NCBI GenBank assembly: GCA_000526575.1
Contig: JAGI01000002.1
Location: 744,001-808,000, forward strand
Source of the DNA: Clostridium sp. 12(A)
Lineage (GTDB): Bacteria; Bacillota; Clostridia; Lachnospirales; Lachnospiraceae
Reading direction: 5' to 3'
DNA: 64,000 nucleotides
The notes beneath the pieces were generated by a model that did not search any database, was not told the origin of the DNA, and saw only the letters and a list, made by a program, of their open reading frames with translations. The position numbers were made by a program, and so were the translations under genes. Of this stretch, positions 1-9,159 are shown in pieces (the stretch's first letter is position 1; each line of letters starts with the position of its first letter).

Positions 1-1439
1 TGATAATTGTTTTTTCCTACATAGATATGGAAGCCGTCGGATGAGATGTAATGAAATGGTTTACTGGTCACCTTCGGCTTTTTATCACCAGCACGGCGAT
101 GCTTGACATAACCGTACTCCATCAGCTCTTCTTTAATCTGAACCAAATCTTCTTCTTTCAGAGCAATATCCAAAGCTGCGCTCACGGATTCCAGATGATC
201 AATTTCCTGTCTGGTTTCCTTGATCTGTTCTGTAACAGCCTCAAAGGTACGCTTCAGCTTATTATATTTATCAAAAAACTTTTGTGCATTTTCCTTTGCG
301 GATAGCTGGTCGTCAAGAGGAATGGTAATCTCTTCGTTGGTATAGTAGTTTAAACAGGTGAATTTTTTCTCCCCGCCGGACAGCTCATATCCATAAGTGT
401 TTAAAAGCTCTCCATATACCTTGTATTTGTCTTTTTTCTCTGTATCCTTAAGCTGTTTTTCCTGTAGGTCAAACTTTTTATAGTTTCTCTCCAGTGCCGT
501 CTGAACAATTTTACGAAGGTCCACGGACTTTTGACGAATTCTTGTAATGGTATTTTTAGAAGCATAATAGCTTTCTAACAATGAGCTGATGGATGTAAAA
601 GAAACTGCCTCGTAGCCGTCACCTTCATAACAGGTCATAGGAAGTGCAGAAAATTCCACAGGCTCATCCTGGCGGTAAATGATATTAGGCGAAAATTTCT
701 CCTGCCTGATATCTTCCATAAGATGAGAGAAGGTCCGGTATAGATGAATCATCTCCATTTCAGACAGCTCGTTAGCTGAATGGTCACCGTCAATAGACGC
801 CAGGTGGCAGAGCTCGTGGCCCATAATAGGGCTAAAGCCAGTGAGCTTTAAATACAAGGCTTTTTGTATAGGGGCTGGCGTTGTGCCAATGGTCTTAATA
901 AACTCCTCCTGGGTGATGGTGAGAGGATCTCTTTTCTCAGTGGTCTGGGGGATAAAGTAGGTTCTGCCAGGAAGTACCTCCCGTACAGAGCTTACCTGGG
1001 CGGATATATGCTTGATGCTGTCTAAGATCATATCTTCCTCATTGCAGAAGATGATATTGCTGTGCTTGCCCATGATTTCAATGATAAGTTTTTTTACACG
1101 CTTGTCCCCTAATTCGTCTAAATGTTCAATCTCCAGACATAGAATACGTTCCAGTCCAGGCTGACTTATCTTTAAAATACGGCCATTTCCGATGTGTTTT
1201 CGCAAAAGCATACAGAAATTAGGCGCGGTCAAGGGACTTTGCTTGTTGGATTCTGTAAAGTAGACCAGTGGAAGACTGGCGCTGGCGGAGATTAAAAGCC
1301 TCCATGTATTTTTCTGATTTTTAATCGTAAACAGCAGTTCGTCTTTTTCGGGCTGGGCGATTTTTGCGATTTTTCCACCTTCCAGCCGGTTTTTCATTTC
1401 TGCTGCGAGATTAGCCATAACAATTCCGTCTAAAGCCAT
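1..1439 (-). CDS. rqcH: RqcH / NFACT-family ribosome quality control protein (3' end outside window)
   Basis: About 479 residues are visible on the minus strand, starting MALDGIVMANL after a GGAGG site. RqcH (also called FbpA or NFACT) binds obstructed 50S subunits and drives C-terminal alanine tailing of stalled peptides. The N-terminal NFACT-N part is seen early (LPLVYF, then a KHIGNGRI stretch), a central helical coiled-coil region follows, and the visible end HYISSDGFHIYVGKNN marks the start of the NFACT-R domain. Family members are about 580 residues, so roughly 100 C-terminal residues lie beyond position 1. It is transcribed divergently from yicC. Family assignment is firm; the function is taken from the family. 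Confidence 0.93.
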   Translation of the reverse strand, partial: MALDGIVMANLAAEMKNRLEGGKIAKIAQPEKDELLFTIKNQKNTWRLLISASASLPLVYFTESNKQSPLTAPNFCMLLRKHIGNGRILKISQPGLERILCLEIEHLDELGDKRVKKLIIEIMGKHSNIIFCNEEDMILDSIKHISAQVSSVREVLPGRTYFIPQTTEKRDPLTITQEEFIKTIGTTPAPIQKALYLKLTGFSPIMGHELCHLASIDGDHSANELSEMEMIHLYRTFSHLMEDIRQEKFSPNIIYRQDEPVEFSALPMTCYEGDGYEAVSFTSISSLLESYYASKNTITRIRQKSVDLRKIVQTALERNYKKFDLQEKQLKDTEKKDKYKVYGELLNTYGYELSGGEKKFTCLNYYTNEEITIPLDDQLSAKENAQKFFDKYNKLKRTFEAVTEQIKETRQEIDHLESVSAALDIALKEEDLVQIKEELMEYGYVKHRRAGDKKPKVTSKPFHYISSDGFHIYVGKNNY

Positions 1440-1480
1440 TGTATTATTTCCTCCGGTAAAAGTCTGATTAAAATAAGGAT

Positions 1481-1509
1481 AGTATACCACAAAAACGCGG
1501 TTGTGTAAA
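1481..1509 (-). promoter_or_regulatory. SigA-type promoter of rqcH
   Basis: On the minus strand there is TTTACA (1509-1504), a 17-base spacer and TATACT (1486-1481), about 45 bases before the rqcH start. Spacing is ideal and both boxes match consensus at five of six positions. Confidence 0.65.
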
Positions 1510-1521
1510 ATTTAAAACCAA

Positions 1522-1550
1522 TTGACTTGTTTTTTATTATGACTTATAAT
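1522..1550 (+). promoter_or_regulatory. SigA-type promoter of the yicC operon
   Basis: TTGACT (1522-1527), a 17-base spacer and a perfect TATAAT (1545-1550). Transcription would begin near 1557, which excludes an in-frame ATG at 1549 as the start of the next gene and supports ATG 1585. Confidence 0.75.
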
Positions 1551-1584
1551 GGTTAATATCTATGGCGAAAGAGAGGCATTTGCA

Positions 1585-2463
1585 ATGATTAAGAGCATGA
1601 CAGGTTTCGGCAGGTACGAGACCGTCACGGATGAATATAAGATTTCCGTCGAGATGAAAGCTGTAAATCACAGGTATTTGGATTTAAGCGTAAAGATGCC
1701 GAAAAAGTTTAATTTCTTTGAAGCAGGAATCAGAAATCTGTTAAAGAATTATATACAGCGGGGTAAGGTTGATGTTTTTATCAGCTACGAGGATTATACA
1801 GAGAATAAGCTGTGTTTAAAGTATAACAGCGCTCTGGCCGCTGAATATATGGATTATTTCGCAAAGATGGAGGCAGAGTTCGGAATCCAGAACGATATTA
1901 AGGTATCTGCCCTGGCAAAATGCCCGGAGGTTCTTACCATGGATGAGGTTCCTGAAGATGAGGACCAGATGTGGAAGCTCCTTTCTGAAACCATTGAAGA
2001 GGCTGCAAAGCGTTTTGTGGAAACCAGAATCACCGAAGGCGAGACCTTGAAGAATGACCTTCTTAAAAAGCTTGGACTGATGAACGACCTTCTTAACTTT
2101 ATCGAGGAACGCTCTCCAAGGATTCTTATGGAATACCGTGCTAAGCTTGAGGACAAGGTAAAAGAACTGCTGGCTGGTGCTTCCATTGATGAAGGAAGGA
2201 TTGCCACAGAAGTTACGATATTTGCTGATAAAATTTGTGTGGATGAAGAAACCGTTCGGTTAAGAAGCCACATTGATAATACCCGGACAGAACTGGAGGC
2301 TGGGGGAAGTGTAGGAAGGAAACTGGATTTCATCGCACAGGAGATGAACCGGGAAGCCAACACCATTCTTTCCAAGGCCAATGATCTGGAGATCTCTGAC
2401 AAAGCGATTACGTTAAAGACCGAGATTGAAAAGGTTAGAGAGCAGATCCAGAATATTGAATAG
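1585..2463 (+). CDS. yicC: YicC/YloC family endoribonuclease
   Basis: A 292-residue protein beginning MIKSMTGFGR, the characteristic YicC N-terminus. YicC/YloC proteins are conserved stress-related proteins; E. coli YicC has been described as a divalent-metal-dependent endoribonuclease. The C-terminal DUF1732 part is seen in GRKLDFIAQEMNREANT and the ending EKVREQIQN. The ATG at 1585 is chosen because it follows a GAGAGG site and matches the family N-terminus; the upstream in-frame ATG at 1549 overlaps the promoter. It leads the run yicC-gmk-rpoZ-rimO-pgsA-cinA. Family confident; substrate unknown here. Confidence 0.92.
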   Translation: MIKSMTGFGRYETVTDEYKISVEMKAVNHRYLDLSVKMPKKFNFFEAGIRNLLKNYIQRGKVDVFISYEDYTENKLCLKYNSALAAEYMDYFAKMEAEFGIQNDIKVSALAKCPEVLTMDEVPEDEDQMWKLLSETIEEAAKRFVETRITEGETLKNDLLKKLGLMNDLLNFIEERSPRILMEYRAKLEDKVKELLAGASIDEGRIATEVTIFADKICVDEETVRLRSHIDNTRTELEAGGSVGRKLDFIAQEMNREANTILSKANDLEISDKAITLKTEIEKVREQIQNIE

Positions 2464-2479
2464 GGAGTGTAACAGATTC

Positions 2480-3100
2480 ATGAATGAGCAAGGCATGTTG
2501 GCAGTAGTATCCGGTTTTTCAGGGGCTGGAAAAGGAACTCTTATGAAGGAACTCCTGAAACGATACGATAATTATGCGCTGTCCATATCTGCTACCACCA
2601 GAAGCCCGAGAGAAGGGGAAGCTGATGGGAGAGAATATTTTTTTGTAACAGAAGAATCCTTTCGGGACATGATTGAGAAAGATGCCCTGATTGAATATGC
2701 CCAGTATGTAAAACATTTTTACGGAACTCCCAAGGAATATGTTTTAAATCAGATGAAACAGGGCAAGGATGTTATTCTGGAAATTGAAATCCAGGGAGCA
2801 CTTAAAATCAAAGAACGTTTTCCTGAGACTATTTTGATTTTTGTTATGCCGCCAAACGCAGAGGAATTAAAGCGCAGGCTGATTGGAAGGGGCACGGAGA
2901 GCATGGAAGTAATCAACGCCAGGCTGAAACGGGCTGCAGAAGAAGCAGAGGGAATGGAAGCGTATGACTATATCCTCATCAATGACAAAATTGAAACCTG
3001 CGTGGAAGCAATGCACCAGATGATACAGGTCCAGCATAACCGGGCATCCAATAATACGGCATTTTTATCCCACATTCGGGAAGAATTAAAGAATATATAG
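2480..3100 (+). CDS. gmk: Guanylate kinase
   Basis: A 206-residue P-loop kinase converting GMP or dGMP to the diphosphate with ATP. The Walker A-type loop GFSGAGKGT is near residue 13, followed by TTRSPREGE, the GMP-binding region of the family, and the lid-region segment RRLIGRGTE. The length is typical (about 205). The start at 2480 follows a GGGAGTG site; an in-frame upstream start at 2426 lies inside yicC and would add a non-family extension. It lies 16 bases after yicC, in the usual Firmicute order before rpoZ. Confidence 0.96.
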   Translation: MNEQGMLAVVSGFSGAGKGTLMKELLKRYDNYALSISATTRSPREGEADGREYFFVTEESFRDMIEKDALIEYAQYVKHFYGTPKEYVLNQMKQGKDVILEIEIQGALKIKERFPETILIFVMPPNAEELKRRLIGRGTESMEVINARLKRAAEEAEGMEAYDYILINDKIETCVEAMHQMIQVQHNRASNNTAFLSHIREELKNI

Positions 3101-3123
3101 TTGACTTAGAAAGGGGAACAAAG

Positions 3124-3378
3124 ATGTTACATCCATCTTATTCAGATTTGATTAATGTAGTAAACAGTGAGGTTGAACCAGGAGATGCTCCTGTTGTCCA
3201 GAGCCGTTATTCTATCGTGATTGCAGCTGCGAAAAGAGCAAGACAGATCATTGGAGGTTCTGAACCTTCTGTACCGGGATACGGTAAAAAACCGCTTTCT
3301 GTTGCCGTAGAAGAGCTGTATGAAGGCCAAGTGAAGATTTTGAGCGAAGCGGACGCAACAGAAGAAGACGATAATTAA
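3124..3378 (+). CDS. rpoZ: DNA-directed RNA polymerase omega subunit
   Basis: An 84-residue omega subunit, which helps fold and hold the beta-prime subunit of RNA polymerase. The signature is the early segment SRYSIVIAAAKRARQI, with the conserved Ala-Lys-Arg-Ala-Arg helix. An AAAGGGGA site sits just upstream. The position right after gmk is the standard order in Firmicutes. The Asp/Glu-rich C-terminal tail is normal for the family. Confidence 0.95.
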   Translation: MLHPSYSDLINVVNSEVEPGDAPVVQSRYSIVIAAAKRARQIIGGSEPSVPGYGKKPLSVAVEELYEGQVKILSEADATEEDDN

Positions 3379-3447
3379 GAAGAAGGCCGTCTCCCTTTTG
3401 GTAGATGGCTTTTCTCATATACGAATATTTACGACAGGAGTTTTAGG

Positions 3448-4788
3448 ATGAAATTATTATGTGTTTCACTGGGCTGTGACAAGAATCTGGTTGATACGGA
3501 GATGATGCTGGGCCTTTTAAATAAAGACGGATATACCTTTACGGATGATGAATATGAGGCAGATGTTATTGTAGTTAACACCTGCTGTTTTATCGGAGAT
3601 GCAAAGGAGGAAAGCATCAATACCATACTGGAGATGGCTCAAAGAAAGGTAGACGCAAAATGCAAGGCACTTATTGTAACAGGTTGTCTTGCTCAGCGAT
3701 ATAAGCAGGAGATCATTGATGAGATTCCGGAAGTAGATGGAATTCTTGGAACCTCCACCTATGACGAAATTTCCAATGTGTTAAGGGAAGCTTTAAGCGG
3801 CGTAGAACACGTGCAGCGTTTCCACGATTTAGACGGAATTCCAGAGGTGGAGACTGGACGAGTTCTTACCACCGGAGGTCATTATGCATTCCTTAAAATT
3901 GCGGAAGGCTGTGATAAGCACTGTACTTACTGTATTATCCCTACCCTTCGTGGAAACTACCGCAGCGTTCCTATGGAGAGACTTTTAAAGGAAGCTCAAG
4001 AACTGGCTGAAAAAGGAGTAAAAGAGCTTATTTTAGTTGCACAGGAAACCACACTTTACGGCGTGGACCTCTATGGCAAAAAGTCTCTTCCTGAACTGCT
4101 GAAGAAACTTTGCCGTATCTCAGGCATTCAGTGGATCAGAATTCAGTATTGCTATCCAGAGGAAATTACAGATGAGCTGATTCAGACCATGAAGGAAGAA
4201 GCGAAGATCTGCCATTATCTTGACCTGCCGATTCAGCATGCCAGTGATCGTATTTTAAAGCGCATGGGACGAAGAACGACTCAGGATCAGCTTCGTGGAA
4301 TTGTGGAAAAGCTTAGAAAAGAAATCCCGGACATTGCCCTTCGAACCACACTTATTTCTGGTTTCCCTGGTGAAACAGAAGAAGACCATGAAGAACTCAT
4401 GGGATTTGTAGATGAGATGGAGTTTGAACGTCTTGGAGTATTTGCATATTCTGCAGAAGAAGATACACCAGCGGCTGGTTTCCCAGATCACGTAGATCAG
4501 GAAGTGAAAGAAGACCGCCGTGATGAAATTATGGAGCTTCAGCAGGAAATTTCATTAGAGCATTCAGAGTCTATGATTGGAAAGACCGTTGAAGTTATGA
4601 TCGAGGGTAAAGTGGCAGATGAAAATGCTTATGTGGGACGTACTTATATGGATGGACCTGGTGTGGATGGTATGATATTTGTCCAGACCGGTGTAGAACT
4701 GATGTCAGGTGATTTTGCCAGGGTTCGGGTTACCGGAGCTATGGAATATGATTTGATGGGAGAGTTGGAAGATGAATTTACCGAATAA
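3448..4788 (+). CDS. rimO: Ribosomal protein S12 (uS12) Asp methylthiotransferase RimO
   Basis: A 446-residue radical SAM methylthiotransferase that adds a methylthio group to an aspartate of ribosomal protein uS12. The N-terminal MTTase domain carries three cluster cysteines (SLGCDKN near residue 10, NTCCF, TGCLAQRY). The radical SAM triad is EGCDKHCTYC near residue 155, with SGFPGE later, and a TRAM domain closes the protein. The conserved GCDKNLVD segment separates RimO from MiaB, which has GCQMN there. The length matches the family. The 3' end overlaps pgsA by 17 bases. Confidence 0.95.
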   Translation: MKLLCVSLGCDKNLVDTEMMLGLLNKDGYTFTDDEYEADVIVVNTCCFIGDAKEESINTILEMAQRKVDAKCKALIVTGCLAQRYKQEIIDEIPEVDGILGTSTYDEISNVLREALSGVEHVQRFHDLDGIPEVETGRVLTTGGHYAFLKIAEGCDKHCTYCIIPTLRGNYRSVPMERLLKEAQELAEKGVKELILVAQETTLYGVDLYGKKSLPELLKKLCRISGIQWIRIQYCYPEEITDELIQTMKEEAKICHYLDLPIQHASDRILKRMGRRTTQDQLRGIVEKLRKEIPDIALRTTLISGFPGETEEDHEELMGFVDEMEFERLGVFAYSAEEDTPAAGFPDHVDQEVKEDRRDEIMELQQEISLEHSESMIGKTVEVMIEGKVADENAYVGRTYMDGPGVDGMIFVQTGVELMSGDFARVRVTGAMEYDLMGELEDEFTE

Positions 4789-5314
4789 GCTTACGATTTT
4801 AAGGGTTATCATGATTCCGTTTTTTGTTTTATTTCTTCTGTTAGAGGGTGGCACGAATGTTACTTACCGCTGGATTGCGGCGGCCATATTTGTGATTGCA
4901 AGCTTTACGGATATGTTAGATGGAATGATTGCGAGAAAATATGGACTGGTAACAAATTTCGGAAAGTTTATGGACCCGTTGGCAGATAAGCTTTTGGTCT
5001 GTTCTGGCCTGATTTGTTTTACCGCATTGAATCAGCTTTCAGCCTGGATCGTTATCGTTATTATAAGCCGTGAATTTATTATCAGCGGTTTCCGTCTGGT
5101 GGCTTCTGACAACGGCGTAGTGATTGCGGCAAGCCAATGGGGGAAATTTAAAACAGTCTCCCAGATGGTCATGTCTGTTCTTCTTATTGTAAATATACCG
5201 CTGCTATCACCGGTTACAGCCGTGTTTATCTGGCTTGCAACCATACTTACGATCGTATCGCTGGTTGATTATATTGTAAAAAATTATAAGGTTCTTACAG
5301 AAGGGAGCATGTAA
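4772..5314 (+). CDS. pgsA: CDP-diacylglycerol--glycerol-3-phosphate 3-phosphatidyltransferase
   Basis: A 180-residue integral membrane CDP-alcohol phosphatidyltransferase that makes phosphatidylglycerol phosphate, the committed step to phosphatidylglycerol and cardiolipin. The N-terminus MNLPNKLTILRVIMIPFF is typical. The family motif D-G-x2-A-R-x8-G-x3-D-x3-D is complete (DMLDGMIARKYG, then FGKFMDPLADK). About four to five membrane segments follow from hydrophobicity. It overlaps rimO by 17 bases, so the two are probably translationally coupled. Confidence 0.95.
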   Translation: MNLPNKLTILRVIMIPFFVLFLLLEGGTNVTYRWIAAAIFVIASFTDMLDGMIARKYGLVTNFGKFMDPLADKLLVCSGLICFTALNQLSAWIVIVIISREFIISGFRLVASDNGVVIAASQWGKFKTVSQMVMSVLLIVNIPLLSPVTAVFIWLATILTIVSLVDYIVKNYKVLTEGSM

Positions 5315-5319
5315 TCATT

Positions 5320-6567
5320 ATGGTTGTCGAACTTGTTTCAGTTGGAACGGAGCTATTGCTCGGAAATATTGTAAATACGAACACTCAGTACCTTGCACAA
5401 AAGTGTGCTCTTTTGGGATTATCCATGTATCATCAGGTAACGGTGGGTGACAACCGGGAACGTTTGTCCCAGGTGGTGGAGACTGCCTTAAATCGTGCAG
5501 ATGTAGTAATTTTAACCGGTGGTCTTGGACCAACGGAGGATGATCTGACAAAAGAGGTCTGTGCTGAAGTTATGGGATTTTCATTAGCGGAAGATACCCA
5601 TACCAGAGATCGGATCAGCGAGTATTTTAAAAACAGTATTTATAAAGAGATACCGGACAACAATTGGAAACAAGCCATGACTCCTCAGGGGGCCATGGTT
5701 CTCGACAACCATAATGGTACGGCTCCTGGTCTGATTATGGAAAAGGACGGGAAAACAGCAATTTTACTGCCCGGACCTCCAGGTGAATTAAAGCCTTTGT
5801 TTGAGGAACAGGTATTTCCTTATTTACAGAAGCATCAGCCGGAAGTGATTCGTTCCCAGATGATTAAAATTTGTGGTCAGGGAGAGAGCCAGGTGGAAGA
5901 CAAGCTGCTTGATTTAATTAGTTGCCAGTCAAATCCTACCATTGCTACCTATGCTAAGACAGCTGAGGTGCATTTACGGGTCACGGCCAAAGCTTCCAGT
6001 GAAGAAGAGGCAAAGGAGCTTTTAAAGCCTGTTGTAAAAGAGATTAAGAGTCGTTTCGGCAATGATGTCTATACCACAAAGGAAGAAGAGACCTTAGAAA
6101 TGGCAGTGGTCCGTCTTCTGAAAAAACATGAATTAACAGTGACAACGGCAGAATCCTGTACAGGCGGTCTGATTTCTGGCTGTATCGTCAATGTGTCGGG
6201 AGCTTCCCAGGTGTTTCGGGAAGGGTTTGTCACATACTCCAATAAGGCAAAGAGAAAGCATCTCAATGTAAATAAAAGCACTCTGAAAAAATACGGTGCC
6301 GTTAGCAAGCAGACGGCAAAAGAGATGGCGTTAGGCGGTGTCTTTGCTACAGGTGCGGATGTTTGTATTGCCGTGACAGGAATTGCAGGACCAGTATCCG
6401 AAGGAGAGAAGCCTGTGGGACTGGTGTATATTGCCTGCTATCTGAAAGATAAGGTGAAGGTGGAAGAATACCACTTTAAAGGAAATCGTGAGAAAATCAG
6501 AGAGCAGTCAGTTGTGAAGGCTCTGGATTTATTAAGGCGGTCCATTCTTACCAATTACAATACGTGA
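5320..6567 (+). CDS. cinA: CinA family protein (competence/damage-inducible, NMN deamidase type)
   Basis: A 415-residue two-domain CinA. Residues 1-170 form the MoCF/COG1058 domain (SVGTELLLGNIVNTN, TGGLGPTEDD, LLPGPPGE); the C-terminal 160 residues form the CinA/PncC deamidase domain (TTAESCTGGLISG with the catalytic Ser, then AVTGIAGP). The C-terminal domain of the family hydrolyses nicotinamide mononucleotide to NaMN, recycling the NAD by-product. It follows pgsA by 5 bases after an AAGGGAG site. In many Firmicutes recA follows cinA; here two unknown genes follow instead. Confidence 0.94.
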   Translation: MVVELVSVGTELLLGNIVNTNTQYLAQKCALLGLSMYHQVTVGDNRERLSQVVETALNRADVVILTGGLGPTEDDLTKEVCAEVMGFSLAEDTHTRDRISEYFKNSIYKEIPDNNWKQAMTPQGAMVLDNHNGTAPGLIMEKDGKTAILLPGPPGELKPLFEEQVFPYLQKHQPEVIRSQMIKICGQGESQVEDKLLDLISCQSNPTIATYAKTAEVHLRVTAKASSEEEAKELLKPVVKEIKSRFGNDVYTTKEEETLEMAVVRLLKKHELTVTTAESCTGGLISGCIVNVSGASQVFREGFVTYSNKAKRKHLNVNKSTLKKYGAVSKQTAKEMALGGVFATGADVCIAVTGIAGPVSEGEKPVGLVYIACYLKDKVKVEEYHFKGNREKIREQSVVKALDLLRRSILTNYNT

Positions 6568-6590
6568 CAGATTCCGAAAGGAGATATAAT

Positions 6591-7931
6591 TTGGATACCC
6601 GATTACTGAAAAAACAGATGACAGCAGCTTACCAGTATTCCTATGTAAGGCTTGCACTGAATTACTATACTCTATTTGAAGCTTTAGAAGAAGAGCTTCT
6701 TGTTTCTCCCCAAATTTCTGATTGCAGAATACGTCTGAATCAGCTTCTTTCTCATTATTATTCCGGTGAGGATGTACTGGAGGAAGTTTTGAAGCTTAGA
6801 GAAGATATTACTGGTAAGGTTGAGGTAATGACTTCCTATGCAGATTGCTTTCAGATCTATGAATACGTATTAAACCGCATGGAGAGAAAGTTTAATTCTA
6901 TGCCAGAAAGCTCTCTTTCTGATGATGAATTTGCAAAGCATTTGATGGAGTACATTACTGGATCCAGCGAAACAGCTGTGATGAATGGAAGAATCAAAGA
7001 GGTAATTGGTCAGTTACCAGTCCGGTTGACAAAACAGAAATTTTTCAGTCTGGTTATGGAGGGGTTATCGGTATATATCGGTTCTTCCATGGAAAGCCTT
7101 AAAGATATGATGTATACGCTCCGCACGGAATCCATGGTACAGCTTCCAAAAGATATGGGCCTGGGATATGAGGAGTTCTTTCAGCTTCTGGAGCAGCTTC
7201 AAAAAACCGATTATAAGAATATGACAGCAGAAGGCTTTGAGAGTGCTATGGATAAGCTTTTAGATGCTTCCGAAGGACTTACAAAGGAATCTGGTTTTTA
7301 TGTGATGATTCAGGAAATTGTGAATGATTTTTGTGTTCTTTTAATGGCTGGAAGAGATGCTGTTGTGGATGTGAAGGAAGAGGAGCTTTACTCCTCCATT
7401 GTAAAAGAAGTTCTGAAACAATCTCATAAGGAGGAAGGTTCTTTTGGATCCGATGAGCTTTTTCATAAGCTCACTCAGATGGAAGGCCGACAGGAAGCGT
7501 TCTTTGAACGGTATTTAAAGACTGAGCTTCCCCAGGAGAGTGAAGAATGGAACAGGGATCCGGATTATATAAGAGCAGTTAATGTAGATCGACTGCTGTC
7601 CGGAAGCAGTTTTGCAGAATTAAAGTACTTATCTTCTCAGGAAGAATCCGAAAAGACAGAGGAAGGGGAATTGGTAGACCGTATTTCTCTGGAAAAAGAA
7701 GCAGGTGCGTATTTTAAAGAACTGGAAGAAGTTTTTGCCGGGTCTTCCAAACAAGTGGTGCGTGCCATAATGGCGAAGGTTTTATCAGACCTTCCTGTGT
7801 ACTTTGGTTCGATGGATGAAATTCAGTCGTATATCACAGGAAGTCTTACAAGCTGTCTTGACGAAGCGGAAAAAGAAACCTGCAAGGAATTATTGGAAGA
7901 GCTGATGGATGATGAAAATAAGCTGGTTTGA
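6591..7931 (+). CDS. Conserved hypothetical protein, predicted helical and acidic
   Basis: A 446-residue protein I do not recognise. It is rich in Glu, Leu and Lys, with no signal peptide or membrane segment, so it is probably cytoplasmic and largely helical. The TTG at 6591 is preferred because AAAGGAG sits seven bases upstream; the in-frame GTG at 6564 has no such site and lies within the end of cinA. It begins directly after cinA and its 3' end overlaps the next gene by 23 bases, so it belongs to the same transcript. No catalytic motif is evident. Confidence 0.8.
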   Translation: MDTRLLKKQMTAAYQYSYVRLALNYYTLFEALEEELLVSPQISDCRIRLNQLLSHYYSGEDVLEEVLKLREDITGKVEVMTSYADCFQIYEYVLNRMERKFNSMPESSLSDDEFAKHLMEYITGSSETAVMNGRIKEVIGQLPVRLTKQKFFSLVMEGLSVYIGSSMESLKDMMYTLRTESMVQLPKDMGLGYEEFFQLLEQLQKTDYKNMTAEGFESAMDKLLDASEGLTKESGFYVMIQEIVNDFCVLLMAGRDAVVDVKEEELYSSIVKEVLKQSHKEEGSFGSDELFHKLTQMEGRQEAFFERYLKTELPQESEEWNRDPDYIRAVNVDRLLSGSSFAELKYLSSQEESEKTEEGELVDRISLEKEAGAYFKELEEVFAGSSKQVVRAIMAKVLSDLPVYFGSMDEIQSYITGSLTSCLDEAEKETCKELLEELMDDENKLV

Positions 7932-8241
7932 CCGTCTGTACGTAGGCGAAAAGGCCAAGAAGAAACGGTACAAAATTATACAGGGAATTCGTAAATCAAA
8001 GCCAAAACCTGATATTTATGTGATTATGCCCGCTTCAAATGGGAATAATATACTTGATATCTACCCCACTGCGGAGCTGTTTGCCCCATTTTTTAAGCTG
8101 GACGATGTTCTTATATTAGGCATTGCAGCCGATTACTGGGAAGCATTGGAGGTGGCCGGGCGAATGGTTCACGACATGTACCGGATAACAGGTGGCTTCA
8201 ATCTATCCGCCTTTTTGGAAGAGGAAGCCGGTAAGGTGTGA
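7909..8241 (+). CDS. Conserved hypothetical protein, about 110 residues
   Basis: A small basic-to-neutral protein with a strongly positive N-terminal part (KKKRYKIIQGIRKSK) and an IYVIMPASNGNNILDIYP segment, followed by a helix with EALEVAGRMVHDMY. I do not recognise the family. The start overlaps the preceding gene by 23 bases after a GGAAGAG site, and the next gene begins seven bases beyond its stop, so it is coupled to both neighbours. Its place between an unknown protein and the DUF2953-gerW pair might suggest a sporulation or envelope role, but that is weak inference. Confidence 0.78.
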   Translation: MMKISWFDRLYVGEKAKKKRYKIIQGIRKSKPKPDIYVIMPASNGNNILDIYPTAELFAPFFKLDDVLILGIAADYWEALEVAGRMVHDMYRITGGFNLSAFLEEEAGKV

Positions 8242-8248
8242 GGTGTCC

Positions 8249-9142
8249 ATGCTTCATATAATTTTAATGATATTAAAAATCTTAGGACTTCTTTTGCTGG
8301 TCATTCTGGGACTTGTTTTGGCGGTTCTTCTGGCCGTGCTTTTTGTACCTGTCAGGTATCGTGGTTCTGGTTCCTATTATGAGGAAGGAAAGGGAAGTGT
8401 CGGTATATCCTGGTTGCTACATATCCTTTCCATACGGCTGCGTTACGATAAGAGCCTGACGGTAACGGTTCGTTTATTCGGATTTCGAATTTTAAAGCAA
8501 AAAAAACTGGACAGAGAACTGGAAGAAGCAGAAGATATTATGGTTCATGCCATGGAAAGAATCGAGCCGGAGCCCGTAAAGGATGCCAAAGAGATGAAGG
8601 AGGAAGTTCAGGAGGAAATACAGGAACGTCCTGAACACATTCCACCAGCCAAAAAAGAAGTGAAAACAAAAAAAACTCCCTTTTATAAAACATGGTGGGA
8701 GAATGTGAAGCGAAGAGTCCTTAGGTTTTTCGCAAAACTTAAGTTTTTTTTTCACAGAGTATATGATACACTGAAGACAGTAAAAGATAAAAAAGATGAA
8801 ATTTTTTCCTGGATTAACAATGAGAATAACAAAAAAACAGTAAAGCTGCTTTTAAGGCAAGGGAAAAAACTCATCCGTCACGTTCTCCCCTTAAGGGGAA
8901 AAGGAAGTATTACATTTGGATTTGATGACCCTTATCTGACAGGTCAGGTGTTGATGTATGCAAGTGTGGTCTACCCGTTTTGTCATAAGCATCTGGATTT
9001 ATATCCGGTCTTTGACAGTGCGGTGTTTCAGGCAGAAGGAACATTTCGCGGAAGGATTCGGCTGGGTACAGTGCTGATGATAGGACTGCGTATGCTGATG
9101 GATAAAAACTTCAGAATTCTGTTGAGGAAATGGCTTCGATAA
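8249..9142 (+). CDS. DUF2953 family membrane protein (YtfI-like)
   Basis: A 297-residue protein with one strong N-terminal membrane segment (roughly residues 3-28, very rich in Leu and Val), a Lys/Glu-rich linker at about 95-150, and a C-terminal part with GKGSITFGFDDPYLTGQV, which fits DUF2953. In Bacillus subtilis the homologue ytfI precedes ytfJ (gerW), the same order as here. The start at ATG 8249 is chosen because it lies after the previous gene and directly precedes the membrane helix. Function is unknown; a sporulation or spore-envelope role is suggested by context. Confidence 0.82.
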   Translation: MLHIILMILKILGLLLLVILGLVLAVLLAVLFVPVRYRGSGSYYEEGKGSVGISWLLHILSIRLRYDKSLTVTVRLFGFRILKQKKLDRELEEAEDIMVHAMERIEPEPVKDAKEMKEEVQEEIQERPEHIPPAKKEVKTKKTPFYKTWWENVKRRVLRFFAKLKFFFHRVYDTLKTVKDKKDEIFSWINNENNKKTVKLLLRQGKKLIRHVLPLRGKGSITFGFDDPYLTGQVLMYASVVYPFCHKHLDLYPVFDSAVFQAEGTFRGRIRLGTVLMIGLRMLMDKNFRILLRKWLR

Positions 9143-9159
9143 AGGAGGAATTGCTTTCG

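Noticed and set aside
1854-2402. 182-residue open frame on the minus strand inside yicC
   Set aside because: It lies entirely opposite a well-supported gene, is Ser/Arg-rich with no domain, and has no ribosome site; a shadow frame.
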